Assembly (NCBI RefSeq): GCF_031755915.1
Contig: NC_083386.1
Span: forward strand, 22,615,001-22,679,000
Direction: 5' to 3'
From: Ziziphus jujuba
Taxonomy: Eukaryota > Streptophyta > Magnoliopsida > Rosales > Rhamnaceae
DNA length: 64,000 nt
This document shows, one piece after another, positions 11,277-24,265 of this stretch. The notes below the pieces were generated by a model. That model saw nothing but the letters and a program-made list of their open reading frames with translations. It was not told the DNA's origin and made no database searches. Positions within the stretch are counted from its first letter, which is position 1, and each line of letters starts with the position of its first letter. A program made the position numbers and the translations under genes.

Positions 11277-13010
11277 GGCTAGTGAGTTTAAATATAAAAA
11301 TGCATGCAGCAAACAAAAACTGAATGACAACATGCAGCAAACAAAAACTGAATGACAAGTCCTTTTAAAATTATTAAAACCTAATACTATATGGTCTGAG
11401 CCTGTGATCTTAATTAATTTGGAGTGTTTTTTTTTTTTTTTTTTTTTTTTTTTGGAATACATGCATTGATAATTCATGTAGACCAAGACCAAGACTTTGG
11501 CAACAAACAATGAGATGCTACCTCAAGCTCTTTAGCCGGATTTACCTCATGGGTCCCATAGAGGACGTCCTATCCTTTGATAATCCATTGTCTTTCCACC
11601 AGTTACTTTTTTGGGTACTTTCGGTGAGATATTCTTGGCTCCATGCGTTCAATCATGCTTTAAAACATTCAAAATTTTTTAAAATTTTTTATTTTTGAAA
11701 ATTTTCAAATAAGATTTAGATTTCAAACGAAAACGAATAAAATTTTTATAAATATAAAAATTTTCATCAAAATATCCTATATTAAATCTGTAAAGATTTG
11801 GTTAAAAAATCTATAATATCCATTGAAATTTTAGAAATTTTCATGTAAATTTTTAACAATTTTCATAAAAAAATTGAAAATATTTATGAAAATTTTTTAA
11901 ATTTTTTTAATAAAAAATTTAAAAATATTATTGATGTTTAGTAAAATTATTTTGACAAATTAATTTTAGTGATAGCTTTTTTAATATTTTAATTGTTTTT
12001 TTAAATATTTAATGATATAACTAAATGAAGAGATTTGAATTTAATAACCTTAATAAATTCTATTCATTGATAATATATATATATACTTGCTATACATTTT
12101 TTATAAGATGGATTCATTAGAATTCCATAATTATAAATTAATAATTGATTACATAAAATAATATGAAAATATAATATTATGTAGAATTGATATTGATAGT
12201 ATTTAAATTAATAACATTAAGTAAATAAAAATAAAAAGATGATAAACTAAATTATACTAAATATCAACAACAACTATATTTAATACAAAATCTTTATGGT
12301 TGATATATTAATAATTATATGAAAATTAGTAAGGAAATATATTTTTTAATAATTACTTTTTACATTTCACATCTCAAATGAGAATAAGAAATATACTAAT
12401 ACTTTTTAATTATCTAAGAATTTTATGAGTATTGAGATAATATTTGTGAAATATAATGTAATTATAATGATTATTTTATCTTAATTAATAAACTATTTAT
12501 CAAATATATACTTTTTTTTTGCATCATTTTATCAATAATAGTTTATTTATGATCGTTACCACTTATTATAAATTAAATTGATTAAGAGAAATATAATATC
12601 TATTCAATATTTTTATAATTTTTATAATCAATTTGATAATTGATTGTTTAAATAAGCTAATGCTAAAGTTTTAACAAAATATTTTATTTTTTAAAATAAT
12701 TTTTCATCATATTTTGTGAATTTTTATAAACATTCGATATTTTAAAATATTTTCATGAAAATTTTTATATTTTAAATTTTTGATATTTCCACCGATATAG
12801 AAATTTTAAACCTTGGATGTAATACATTCTCTTTTCACGTTGAGCCTTGTTGTACTTGCGTGTATATATATATATATATATATATGTACATATATTATAA
12901 ATATTTGCAAAAAATAACTTGGTTTATAATGAAATTATTTTCTAATAATAAATATTTGATAAATAGTTTCAAAAATCATTTTGATTTTTAACTGAAACTA
13001 TAAATTTCTT
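11277..13010. other. Very AT-rich DNA, no gene
   Basis: This is the right part of the extra segment in duplication copy 1. A T run lies at about 11427-11453. The stretch about 11650-12810 is rich in aaaatttt-type words, with a gatatttccaccgatat word near its right end, and looks like a decayed non-coding repeat. No reading frame is recognised. Confidence 0.55.
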
Positions 13011-13014
13011 TCAT

Positions 13015-13825
13015 ATGCAATATACCTGGCTATAGAATCTCCTGTAATTAAAATAACTTAATTATAGAGAATCAAATGAACATAAATTTTGTAATGATAA
13101 GATTAAATCATTTCGATTTTACAACGAAAAACATATAAATTTAAATCCATTTTGATTTTATAAAGAAAAACACATATGTTACATTATTATGTATTCAATG
13201 TTCCAAATTAACAAGTTGATTGTGTCAATTAATAATTGTTATATAAGTAACATTTTTTTGACAGTATTCCATTTTTTTAATTTTTCCAACATCTATTTTG
13301 ACAGGGAATGTGGAGTAGTTAAGAATATGAATGCATGAAAAGGCGCAACGAGAGGGACATTTTCTATGAAGGAAAATGGGGACTAGTCAATTGTCAATAT
13401 TGAGTTATATGGGCTTAATTTGTGAAAGGAGAGAAGAAAGAGGTGAAGTATGAATAAATCTTTTCTACAGAAGTCAGAAGCGGTTGGCAAATTGTTTACG
13501 CCACAAATACATAGAAACTTCTAATTTTTAATATTCCATGGTTCTGTGGACTACACAGCTGTGTTGAAGGGTTTTTATCCTTTCTAATTGTTCATATATG
13601 AAGTAGTTTACATGTTTTAATAATATAAAAATAATAATATTTATAATAATCTTAATATGTATGTTACTTATCTGGACGAAATAAAAATGAAATAAAATTA
13701 ATTAATGACGTGAAATATAGTTTACAAGGTAATTAATTAATCCCAGATTGCATAAATAATCATCTGCAATCTTTTGTATATATCTTCATTTCTCTTTTCT
13801 TTTTTTTTCTTTTTTTCCTTATATA
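13015..13825. repeat. Duplicated unit B, copy 1
   Basis: This block matches about 17565-18362. Shared landmarks are ggctatagaatctcctgtaa, gcatgaaaaggcgca, gacattttctatgaagg, gcggttggcaaatt and cataaataatcatctgcaat. No coding exon is recognised in either copy. Confidence 0.85.
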
Positions 13826-15120
13826 TATATATTAAGAAAATTAAGTCTGATCTAAGCCATTTCCGCATTCCAAACAATATCCCCAAGTGTTTATCGGATG
13901 TGTGGATACGTGATTACTTCAATTTTACTCAATTTTCATATGACATAGTAATAGACAGTCATATCGGGTTTTAAATTTCCCTTATCAAAAAAAGGAAAAA
14001 AAAAAAAAAACTCTTAATTTCTTTTCTTGCTTATCCTATCCTATATATAATGTTGTTTTCCCGCGTAGTTTGCACGTCAACTAATTTTATTCATCCAAAA
14101 ATAATAATAATCATTTATAATAATTTTTTTCATAATTCAATGTGGGTCAATAGCTTATTAATTGAGTATTTAATGATAATAATTAATTAATTTTAATAAA
14201 CTAATTTTATTTGCAAAAAGGGCTTAAAAAAAAAAAACTTGTAGTATTATAATTTTAGTAATTAATTGCAATTCTCCGTAAAGCTTCCTCGATCGAGCCA
14301 CTTGGAATGGGACAGCCAGAAAAGCACAGCTTAGTTAGGTCCATTGCTTCCATGGATTCAAGTTACCCTACTAGCATAAATAAATAAATAAATAAGGCTA
14401 GTTTCTGTTGTATCGAGTGGGAGAAAATCTTTCATCAATGATTTTGTTTAAATTTTATCTAAAATTGATCTTCAACGAGAAAAGACAGATGCGGATCCTC
14501 TGTCCTCCCAATGAAGATTATTGAGATATTGCCTGTTCACCTTATCTTTTTACTATTATTCTTCATTGTTCTTTCTTTTTTATGCTTTTTTTTAAAAAAA
14601 AAAAAAGAAAAAAAAAAAGGAGAAATTTAATTTTCTTTGTTTTAAAAAGTATGCCAAAAATACTTTTTTTTTTTTTTAATCGATTCAAGTAAGATGATTG
14701 ATTGAGATTTGAGAGTGTATATGCGGTTTTGGGTAGTCTAATAAGAGCAACAACGTGCGTCTTGATCAAAAAATTAAGTAACTGAGACGGGACGTATGCA
14801 TATATAATTGAGACAGGCAAGATATAAGATGACTAATTTAATGGGAAAAGTAAATTTTTGTTGATTTTTTTTTTTTTTGGGTGAATAATGGGAAAAGCAA
14901 TTTATATCATAACAATAAAGTTTTACATGATCTGATTGATTTCTTAATGGAAGGTTCCAACACGAACAGGCGCACAAATAAAAACACAGTGTCTTAAGCC
15001 AAAACAGCAAAGACAGACATGATCATTTATTTAACGATTAATTTAAGCACACATATTCTTCCTGTGTGGTATAGCTATAGCTTGCTAGGTCCATCCATGT
15101 TATTCCGGGAAATGTTTTGG

Positions 15121-15168
15121 TCAAGGAGTAGTCACACCTGCGAAGATAAAGAAACTTGTCCAGTCAAA

Positions 15169-15205
<37 letters not shown>

Positions 15206-15311
15206 AGGTGGCAACAAAGAATAGAAGAATTAATCATGGCCGCTCATGGTATCTAAAGTCGTACGTCCTCGTACAAGTCAAATATGAAGTCAATTTGGTG
15301 TATTTGTGTGT

Positions 15312-15355
<44 letters not shown>

Positions 15356-15937
15356 ATTACATCAAAGTACAACAGGAATGGGAAATATGCTTAAATATTC
15401 GTTTTGAACGGACATAAAATGTAATAGTACTTCTGCTATTCAATAGACGTAACAAGTCCAAAAAATCATTAAAAACTATTACGACAAGTTGGAAAAACAA
15501 AACTAAATAAATAAATAAATAAGTGCTAAAAATTATGATCTAAACCAGAGCTCAAAATCAAACAAATTTTGGATAAAAAGAAAAAAATACTCACTGCCGC
15601 ATTTGAAGTGGTGAGGAACAGTACGTCCACATCCTTCAATCTGCGCAATGGTTCTTTGGACATTGATAAGATTAGCAAGCTTTGGGGTTACCAGAGGGCA
15701 AACACACTCCACATGAGTAACCCTAACTCGCTGACAACAGCTTGGAGATGGATTACTACCAAATATCACAGCTTTGCATTCTTTCACCAGAAGATCTTTC
15801 TCTTGCTTACACTGGCTTGGACTAACATCCCCATTTGCCATTGGAATTCTCATCTCCAAAACACCTACAAACACCACCAATACCACAATCACCTCCATCA
15901 TCAATTTCAAACCAAATGATCCACCTGCCCTCTTCAT
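15121..15937 (-). CDS. Secreted eight-cysteine lipid-transfer-like protein, copy 2
   Basis: Two exons on the minus strand: 15937-15595 and a 17-nt last exon, 15137-15121 (intron GTGAGT-type donor, TTCGCAG acceptor). The product is 119 residues. It has a hydrophobic signal segment (MEVIVVLVVFVGVL) and the complete C-C-CC-CxC-C-C motif, ending CGSVTTP like copy 1. The mature domains differ at only a few residues (for example QRTIAQIEG here, QRTIKQIEG in copy 1). The signal regions differ more, including an extra IPMA-type insertion near the signal end. Both copies keep reading frame, splice sites and TATA box, so both are probably functional. The intron carries a TA microsatellite and the TG repeat at 15315-15348. 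Confidence 0.85.
15315..15348. repeat. TG dinucleotide microsatellite
   Basis: About 17 uninterrupted TG units lie inside the intron of lipid-transfer-like copy 2. The equivalent intron of copy 1 lacks them. Confidence 0.9.
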
Positions 15938-16055
15938 TTTTCACCAAGACTTTACTTTTATCTTATTTTCTTACCTTTCTCCTTTTTTTTTTTTTTTTTT
16001 CCCTCCTCCTTCTTTCTTCTTTTGCTATCTTAAACTTTAGGCTCTGGCTATACCA

Positions 16056-16064
16056 CTTTATATA
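16056..16064 (-). promoter_or_regulatory. TATA box of lipid-transfer-like gene copy 2
   Basis: TATATAAAG on the minus strand, 119 bp upstream of the start codon, matching the position of the TATA box in copy 1. Confidence 0.65.
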
Positions 16065-16326
16065 GACGGATCGATATCTATGGATAAATGGCAAATAAAT
16101 GGCGTAATTCATGCTTGATTTATTTATTTATTTACTTTTTCAAAAAAATAAACAAATATAGTTAATAAGTCTTTTAGAATTTAAATAGTCTTGTTTTCCT
16201 GAAATTAAAGTTCTATTATATATTCTATCGCCCCAAAAGTCAAGGGGAAGACAAATGCGTATGCAAACGGCTAGCGTTCAGACTTGACTTATATGATGGT
16301 TTAACTAGCTATCGAAGTTTCTTTTA

Positions 16327-16712
16327 AGGGTTCGTTTGGTATAGCTAATAAAAATAGATCTTTAGTTTGTAGAGTTTTGTATAATAGAACTTTTTAAAAA
16401 AGAGCTATTATTAAAAAAGTTAATAAGTGTTTGGTTGTAAGTAAAAAAGTCGCATTAAATGTTCAATGAGTTTCCATATAAGCTAAAATAGCTATATTAA
16501 ATACTTATTAAGTTTCTATATAAGTTAAAAAAAAAAGTTTTTCTAAAAAAGTATAAAATTTGGACTTCTCTAAAACAGCTTTCAAAATGTTGTTTTTTTG
16601 TCAATAAGTGTTTGCTGACTTTTATCAAACACTCTTATTTTTTAACAAAAAAAAATTTTGATTTTCAAATAGAGCTTTTGACTCAAAAAAAAGTTCTGCC
16701 AAACAGACACTA
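16327..16712. mobile_element. hAT-like MITE candidate, about 385 bp
   Basis: The ends are imperfect inverted repeats: agggttcgtttggta at the left, and the complement of the right end reads tagtgtctgtttggca. Unit A copy 1 lacks the whole block (compare near 6720-6740), so there is an empty-site comparison. There is no coding capacity. An obvious 8-bp target-site duplication could not be read, so the exact borders are uncertain. Confidence 0.65.
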
Positions 16713-17564
16713 AATAAAGTTAGTTGGATTTTAATATTTTTAATTTTTAAGATTTTGTAATATAAACTTTTAATTTTTTTAATTAAAAAATTTTAGATTT
16801 TTAATTTTTTTAATTTGTTATAAGTTGCTTCCATTTAACTAAGAGGGTTGATATTAAAATGCATCAAAATTTCAAATCAAAACATATTAAAATGTAAAAT
16901 TTGAAAATTAATTTTAAAAATCTATATTTTAGTAATTTTTTAATTTGAATTTAATATAGTTTATTATTAATTACATAATTTGCACCAACTTAAAAAAAGA
17001 AAAAAGAAATCTAAGTGCAAATATTAAAAATAATATTAATATTTTGTATTTTAATTTTTTTTAGTTTGAAAGTTAATACAATTTAATATCAGTTATATAA
17101 GACAACTGTTAAATATCATAGTCAAAAATCAAATAAGGTTCAAATTATAACAAATTAAAACATGAAACCTTAATTGTTGAGTTCAAAATTAGAGTGTTAA
17201 AATTATAAAACTTTAAAAATTAAGAGTATCAAAATGTAATTATCCTATTAAATTTATAGATTACCCATCAAGTTACCCACAATTTCCTTAGCACCATAGC
17301 CTACCTTAAGGAGCAAATTATGGATGATAATTTTAATTTATGACATTTAGTTTTATTTTCATTTTTCAATACTAAAAATCCAATATAGAAAAAATAAATC
17401 CTTTAATTATAGCCAATTAAATTGGTACAATATGTATATATCTTGTGGAATTTTCTTTTAAAAAATAAAATTTTTATGATTTTCTTTTTTTGCCCCCACT
17501 ATTATGCCACATCAAAGTAAGCTACATGTAGGAAAACCAATGTACAACATAAACAAAAATAACT

Positions 17565-18362
17565 TTATATGCCTGGCTACAGAGTCTCCTGTAATTAAAA
17601 TAACTTAATTAGGGGGTATCAAATGAACATACATTTATAATTATAAGATTACATCATTTCGATTTTACAACAAAAAACATATAAATTTACATCATGTCCA
17701 TTTTACAACCAAAAACATATATGTTACATTATTATATATTCAATGCTCCAAATTAACAGGACGATTATGTCAATTAATAATTGTTATATAAGTAACATTT
17801 TTTGACAGTTTTGCATTTTTTAAGTTTTCCAACTCCTAGGTTTGACAGGGAATGTGGAATAGTTTAGCATATGAATGCATGAAAAGGCGCAGCTGGAGGG
17901 ACATTTTCTATGAAGGGAAATGGGGACTAGTCAATTGTCAATATTGATTATATATATATATATATATAGGTTTGTGAAAGGAGAGAAGAAAATGAATAAA
18001 TCTTTTCTACAGAAGTCAGAAGCGGTTGGCAAATTATTTACGCCACAAATACATAGAATCTTCTAATTTTTAATATTCCATTGTTCTGTGGACTACACAG
18101 CCGTGTTGAAGGGTTTTGTCATTTCTAACTGTTCATCTTATATAAAGTAGTTTACTTGTTTTTACAGCACATGGCAGATGAATGATATAAAAATAATAAT
18201 ATTTATAATAATCTGAATATGTATGTTACTTGTCTGGAAAAAATAAAAATGAAATAAAATTAATTAATGAAGTGAAATAGAGTTTACAAGGTAATTAATT
18301 AATCCCAGACTGCATAAATAATCATCTGCAATCTTTTGTATATATCTACATTTCTCTTTTAC
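17565..18362. repeat. Duplicated unit B, copy 2
   Basis: Partner of 13015-13825 and directly adjacent to unit A copy 2. It ends about 110 bp downstream of the pectinesterase stop codon (gene on the minus strand), so the unduplicated ancestor was A-B-pectinesterase. Confidence 0.85.
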
Positions 18363-18472
18363 ATATAAATTAACCAAACTAAAATGAGAGATAAAATTTC
18401 TTAAACTGGCCCACAATGGGCTATAGGAAATCTAGATATATACTTTCCACATGGTGAGTGTATTTAGCAATT

Positions 18473-20657
18473 TCAGACCTTTGGTGGAGGAAGCAGCCAT
18501 TTAGAACCCTGAATAAAGCCAAGGGTGATGAATGGGCGAACTTGTGCTTCGGTGAGCTGTTTGGTAAATTTTGCTCTTCCACTTGGATTTGCACCTGGTC
18601 CAGAAGACTTGTATTCTCCATAGAAAACAGTCCTGCATAAAATTACAATTTAGTCCCCAAAAATTGAGCAAACAAAACCAAATAATATATATATTTTTTA
18701 TAATAATTTTTGTTAGTTTAATAAAGAAATGATTTAATTAATAACATATAACATACTGGGCTCGTTCAGGATGGAAGTTATGGCTCCAACCAGCAGGGTT
18801 AATAATATTGGCCATGGTGGTATAGGCATAAACAACTCGAGGTCTGGTTTTCCAAGCCCTGCCCAAAAATGTTCCAGTTCCTGTTCCAGTTATTTGGCAA
18901 TGCACGAATGAATATCCCGTTGGCTCTGATTCTGATTCCCTTGCTTGAGCCGTGATCACCGTCAATCCCGCATCTCCAAGAACATTCAGCTGTGTGTTCT
19001 GCATGCATGCAAATTACCAAAAAATAAAAAAAGAATGTTTAAAAGAATTTATTGTTATTATCATTATTATTTTTTATCAGGATTATTTAATTTAAAAGGG
19101 AAAGGGAAGGGTGACTCAACCTATACAACCAGGTGCTGAGCCAGGATTTTAAAAACTAGATATACTATCATAATTGATTTAGATCATCCATCAACAATAA
19201 TAATATAATAACTTAAAACTTTTACTTTTTTTAAGAAAAAAAATTATATAATACTTAAATAACTTAGTTTATGAAAAAAATATATACTATATATATATAT
19301 ATATATATAAGCTTAAATTGTATAAACAAAAGCTTAATAGTATGCAGTCTGAAAAACCAAATTTTAATTAGATAAATAATATGATACAATAAAACGAACA
19401 AAAAAATTATGAATTTTTTTTTTTAAAGACTTAGGCATATAATAATAAAAATATGATTTAATTTGAAAACAATCGTAAATAATTTAATAAAATACTTTCA
19501 AAAAAATATTATGGATTTTATTTTTCATAGGCATATAATAATATAATAATAAAAACATGGTTTTCAAAATAAACATAATAACACGTGAGATTTTTCTTTA
19601 ACATTAATTACTTTTTAGCATTAATTATGTATTATATTTACCTAAAAAGGGAAATCACTCATAAATAGAGCAATTCAAGGATTTAGAACATATTTGGCAC
19701 TTTTGACCTTGATTATATAGAATGTAAACATTCAAAATGTCGAGGCAAAACAAATAAAAGTTAGAAAAATGTTCAAATTAAATGCTAACTATACATGTGA
19801 GAACTCAAAATTACCAAATAGAGAGATGTTCCACTTCCAAAAATGAAATCAACAGTGCCTTCAATATAGCAATCTTTGAAGAAATGGTAGCCTCTGTCAT
19901 CACAGAGTGTATCCTGAAATCCAATCAGTCTGCAATTGTAGAATGCCGCTTTGGTCCCGGAAATTCTCAACGCAACCGCTTGCTCTCCCGGATTCTTTCC
20001 ATTTGGTCTGGGTGAAGAATTCTGCAAAAATAACCCCAAAAAAAGAAAAAGAAAAAAAATACCATTAGAAAAAGAAAAAAAAATACAAAAAATATATAGA
20101 AATATTTTATATATAATTTTGCACGCTTCATCATATATTATTACTTTGACAATAATATTAGCGGCGGTGAAATAGTCGGACTCGACGATTAAACTAGCAC
20201 TGTCGACGGTTCCGTACTTAGCCGCCGTGCCGGAAAAGGTTAGAGTGGGCATGTTGTTGGGTTGTCCATAGAAAGTAATGAAAGCTTTGGTCCTTTCGAT
20301 CCTGATTTTCTCCTCGTAAACTCCCGGTCCGATGAAGACGATGATCCGCTTGTCATTGCCGGAGGGAATGCTGCTAACGGCGTCCATTACAGTCTTGAAA
20401 TCTCCGCTGCCGTCTTTCCTAACCTTGATAATCCTCGGGGTTTTCTCGGCGGCAACAAGTGCAGGGTCGAGGGTGGATGCACGCTCTGCAGCACTTTTAA
20501 CATTGCTGCTGAACCAGTTTGACAATGCAGCTTTCGATTCCGGTATTGGAGTAGTATCATCTGCATTGATCACTAACGCGGAAAAGCCAAGGATAAGAAT
20601 AGTAGCATAGAGAAGAAGAGATTGAAAGGCCATGAACGTTGTTGTTTTTTCAACCAT
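18473..20657 (-). CDS. Pectinesterase (pectin methylesterase), PPME1-like, no pro-region
   Basis: Four exons on the minus strand: 20657-20145, 20021-19815, 18998-18757 and 18632-18473, all with GT-AG borders and matching phases. The protein is 373 residues from the first ATG, or 365 from the ATG at 20633, which gives the more typical signal peptide ([18 protein letters not shown]). The enzyme removes methyl esters from homogalacturonan in the cell wall. Family signatures are present: GFQDTL and GTVDFIFG (the two catalytic aspartates) and LGRAW (substrate-binding arginine), then GWSHNFHPE and a C-terminal GSKWLLPPP. There is no N-terminal PMEI pro-domain, as in the pollen PPME1-type group, whose length it matches. 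LGRAW in place of LGRPW is, as I recall, usual in that group. The gene appears intact. Pollen expression is inferred from the subgroup only. Confidence 0.93.
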
Positions 20658-20730
20658 ATTTTTGTTGGTTTTTGGGTGCTATTTTTTTGGTTTTGTGTTT
20701 GATGGTTTACGTATTGTAAAAGGAGAATGC

Positions 20731-20737
20731 ATTTATA
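20731..20737 (-). promoter_or_regulatory. TATA box of the pectinesterase gene
   Basis: TATAAAT on the minus strand, 74 bp upstream of the first ATG (20657) and about 100 bp upstream of the second (20633). Either start is compatible with it. Confidence 0.6.
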
Positions 20738-20739
20738 AG

Positions 20740-23700
20740 GAGTTTGGAGAAGAGAAGGAAACACAGAAAAAGAAAAATAAGAGATTTAGAGAAGAACTCG
20801 CAAGGTGTAGTTTCTGATTTGAGGTTTGTGTTGCATGGGTGTTCAAAACCATCCTTTTCAAGAAATCTATTGCTTTCTTTTCGTTACTTTCTATCCGCAT
20901 GTTTTTTTTTTTTTTTTTTTTGGTGGAAAAAAAAATTATTTTTAGAGAAAAGAAAAACAATAATCTAGAATCTAGGAGTTTAGTAATAAGTAATGACCTA
21001 GTTCTTTATTTCTCAGATGGGTTCGAAGATAAATAGATAAGATGGAAAATAATAAAAGATATGTAAGTCATTAATGTATAGCTCATTTCTAATATATATC
21101 AATATTTGTACAATTAATTTTGTCTAACAATTTATTTATTTATTTATTTTTTGGCTTTTGATATCAGTCTAACACAATTTTGATATATAAGGAATATAGA
21201 AATCAAAAGATTCAATAATAATATATATCACAATTCTAATATATATCAATAGAAGAAATAGAACTACAATTATAGAAGAATTCTAATACTTTATTAATCT
21301 TATTTTTTCATATTGTTTTATTTACTTATTTTGTACTTGGTCTATCACGATTAAAACTTATACGCTTAGTATTAAAAAATAACCATCCCAAAGATAATCA
21401 TCCCAATAAATTATAAATTATAAAATATAATAACATAACAATAAATAACATATAATAAAACATAAACAAACACAATCATGTACTAATCAACTTGGAAAGC
21501 AAGAAAAAGAAAAAGAAAAGGAAAAAAAAAAAAAAAGAAACTAGATCTAGAGAGAAAAGAAGAGAAAAAGAGACTAATGAAATCTGATCTTTTATTGATT
21601 CCGTATCCCAGGAATACAGAGACAAAGCTTTTATAAAAAAAAAAAAATTAATAATAATAATAATAATAACAAAACTGGGCACTTCCAACTTCTAACAAAA
21701 CTGGTTAGAAATAGCTAACTATAAGTGCCACATAAGCACTTAGTTTCGGTTTATCTTTATTCTTTAACAGTTTTATTATTTTAATTTTTTTGTCAAAAGG
21801 AAAATATTAAATTACATGCGTCTAGTTTAGTTTTATGATTAAACATTTTTGGTATTTGGTTTAGTTTATAGTTAAACATTTGTGGTAAATAGCTCACTTT
21901 CATGAGTTTTTGAAATTTGTAATCTCTTGCTATAAATGTTTCCTTCGGATGAAATGATGAAATGAAGGCCTTGAAGCCCCTGGCTTCGGGTATCTTATAC
22001 TTCCAGGTTTTTTTTTTATTTTTTATTTTTTTTATTTTTTTATTTTTTAATTTGAAAGTTTTTGAAGTAATTTAACTGAAAATATGTTGTTAAAGGAAGC
22101 AGGATTACTTAAGTTTATATAGCTTGATTAAAACTGAAAAAATAACATAGTGACACTGGCATCCAATCCTAATCCAACAACTATAATTTTAATCATTTAC
22201 TAAAATACTCTGTGTTTTTGTTTTTAATATATATATATTTTTAATTAGAATGAAGCTCGAAACTATGGACCACGGCTGCTTAATTACTACTGGGTTATAT
22301 CATGCATCTTCGAAAACAGACAATTTCTGTTTACCAAAATCTCACCAACAAACCACAGTCCACAACAATCAATTGGGAATCTTGAAATCTGTAAAAGAGG
22401 CCAAATGAAGCCCACAATCAGGCCCATGATCACAGCAACCAATTATGTCAACCGTATATCCACATATCAAGGCTTATTTTCAGGCTTTCTAATTTATATA
22501 TATAATATTTTTATTGCTTTTGTTATTTTATTTAAAAGAATCATATGTTCAATGTGTATAATATCAAAGTGGAACTCTCTCTTTTTTTATTTTTTATTTT
22601 TTTGCTTTAAAAAGTGGAACTCTCTCTTTTTTTATTTTTTATTTTTTTATTTTTTTGCTTTAAAAAGTGGAACTCTCTCAAGAAAAAGACACATCTTTGT
22701 TTTACAATTTCTTGTACTTGTGGTACCTTTCATTCTCCAAAATATTCTTACATCTATGGCGTATCACAATGGATCCATATGACAAACCATAGCCTTTTTG
22801 GCAAGGATAAAAAGAACCGGAGTTGACAATAAAATTCAATTTTCTTCAATGTACTAGCCTAATTGTTTCACTCAAAGCGAATATGGGTATGTCCCTTATG
22901 TCCTTATTGCACAAGAATTATTTGAGATACAATAATGATACCATTTTACTCATCCAACAATGAATAAGCATGTACAATATAAATTTTTAAATATTGAAAA
23001 ACCATAAAAGCATGTGTAGCTTTACAAGGATATTTATTAAACTTCTAATTATAAGTAATCTATTACATTATATGGATATGATGTTTTTTTTGGGACAATT
23101 TAATAGCAAAACTACTGTATTTACTTTCAAAGTGGCAAAGTTCAAGCCTCAACCTTCAATATTCGAAAAAGAAAAAAAATAAAGAAAAAGCTAACTCAAT
23201 ATAAACAAAATATTAAATAATTACAATATTTATGTATGGGCCAATATTATATGGCTGCTTGTTAAGTACATTATGGCTGTTAGGTTGTTAGGTTATAGGT
23301 ATATTATGTTCAGCAAATTAAATTATATTTTATAAATATAAAATTGGAGTTTTATAAAATTTTTTAAAAAAAAGCTATACTAATAGAGTAGTTTAATTTT
23401 GTAATTAAAATTTTAATTGACTTTTTTTTTTTTTTGAAAGAAGAAATTTAATTGAATTGCTTGATCTTTTTTAAAAAAAAAAATCAAATATCATCCCCTC
23501 AAATAAAAATAAATAATATAAAGGACGATATTCATCTTTCTCTTTTATTTAATATAATATGCTTATGTTGATAAAAGAAATAAAAATAAACAATATCTAC
23601 AACAGACTGTGAAGATTATCATCAAGTAGGAGATAATTTCAATCCTTTAATTTGTAGTTCTGTATATACACATAAAATCAAACCTAAATTAATTTAGTTT

Positions 23701-24105
23701 ACCTTCAAGAAAAACATATATTAATAGACTACGATAAAAAAAAAAAAAAATGAAAAATGAAGTCGCTAAAACTCAAACGTCCAAGCCGATTTCCTTTGGC
23801 TTTCAAAAATGAAAAATGAAGTCGCTAAAACTCAAACGTCCAAGCCGATTTCCTTTGGCTTTCTAGATTTATCCAATTCATTAAACTAACTATCAGAGAA
23901 AAGGAAATATAATGTATTCCTTTTAAATTTATAGTCATAAATATAATATTTTTAGTTTATTGAAAAAAATATATATCTAACATTTCTGAATATAATTCCT
24001 TTAAAAAAAAAAAAAAAGTGCATTATTTCCTTCATTCTTCGCAGATCCAAAAGTGAAGCTTTATTCCAGATTAGGGATTGAAAAATAGCAGAAATTCACA
24101 TATTT
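20740..24105. other. AT-rich intergenic DNA between pectinesterase and CK2 beta
   Basis: No exon is recognised on either strand. It contains T and A runs (20900-20921, 21515-21537), a repeated gtggaactctctc motif (about 22569-22680, three copies separated by T-rich spacers) and the 59-bp tandem duplication listed separately. Confidence 0.6.
23746..23863. repeat. 59-bp perfect tandem duplication
   Basis: The segment running from aaatgaaaaatgaagtcgct to cctttggctttc occurs twice, head to tail, without an internal mismatch that I can see. The perfect identity suggests a recent event. No gene lies on it. Confidence 0.85.
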
Positions 24106-24108
24106 TTG

Positions 24109-24149
<41 letters not shown>
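24109..24149. repeat. TC then TA microsatellite upstream of CK2 beta
   Basis: About 11 TC units are followed by about 9 TA units, ending 117 bp before the proposed CK2 beta start codon. CT-rich leaders are common in plant 5' UTRs, so this may be transcribed. Confidence 0.8.
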
Positions 24150-24265
24150 GTATATGTAAAATCCCTAATATTCTGCTATAACATTTTTCATCCATTCTTT
24201 TGTTATTTTATTATATATATGTATAACACAGATGATATGAATAAGAAGTTAATAATGCATGGTCG

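Larger units (their letters stand above)
13830..17550. repeat. Duplicated unit A, copy 2
   Basis: Partner of 4400-7545. It begins at the TA microsatellite, with aagaaaattaagtc, and runs through the second eight-cysteine gene. It then passes straight into unit B copy 2 without the 5.5-kb interruption, so this copy shows the original A-B junction. Confidence 0.85.

Noticed and set aside
11650..12810. Possible non-coding transposon in very AT-rich DNA
   Set aside because: No terminal repeats or target-site duplication seen; AT bias alone explains the repeated words.
15019..15417. 132-codon plus-strand frame with IYIYIY and VCVCVC runs
   Set aside because: It is made largely of TA and TG microsatellites within an intron.
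22405..22782. 125-codon plus-strand frame with repeated FYFLFF stretches
   Set aside because: Caused by T-rich repeats of a gtggaactctctc unit; no homology recognised.
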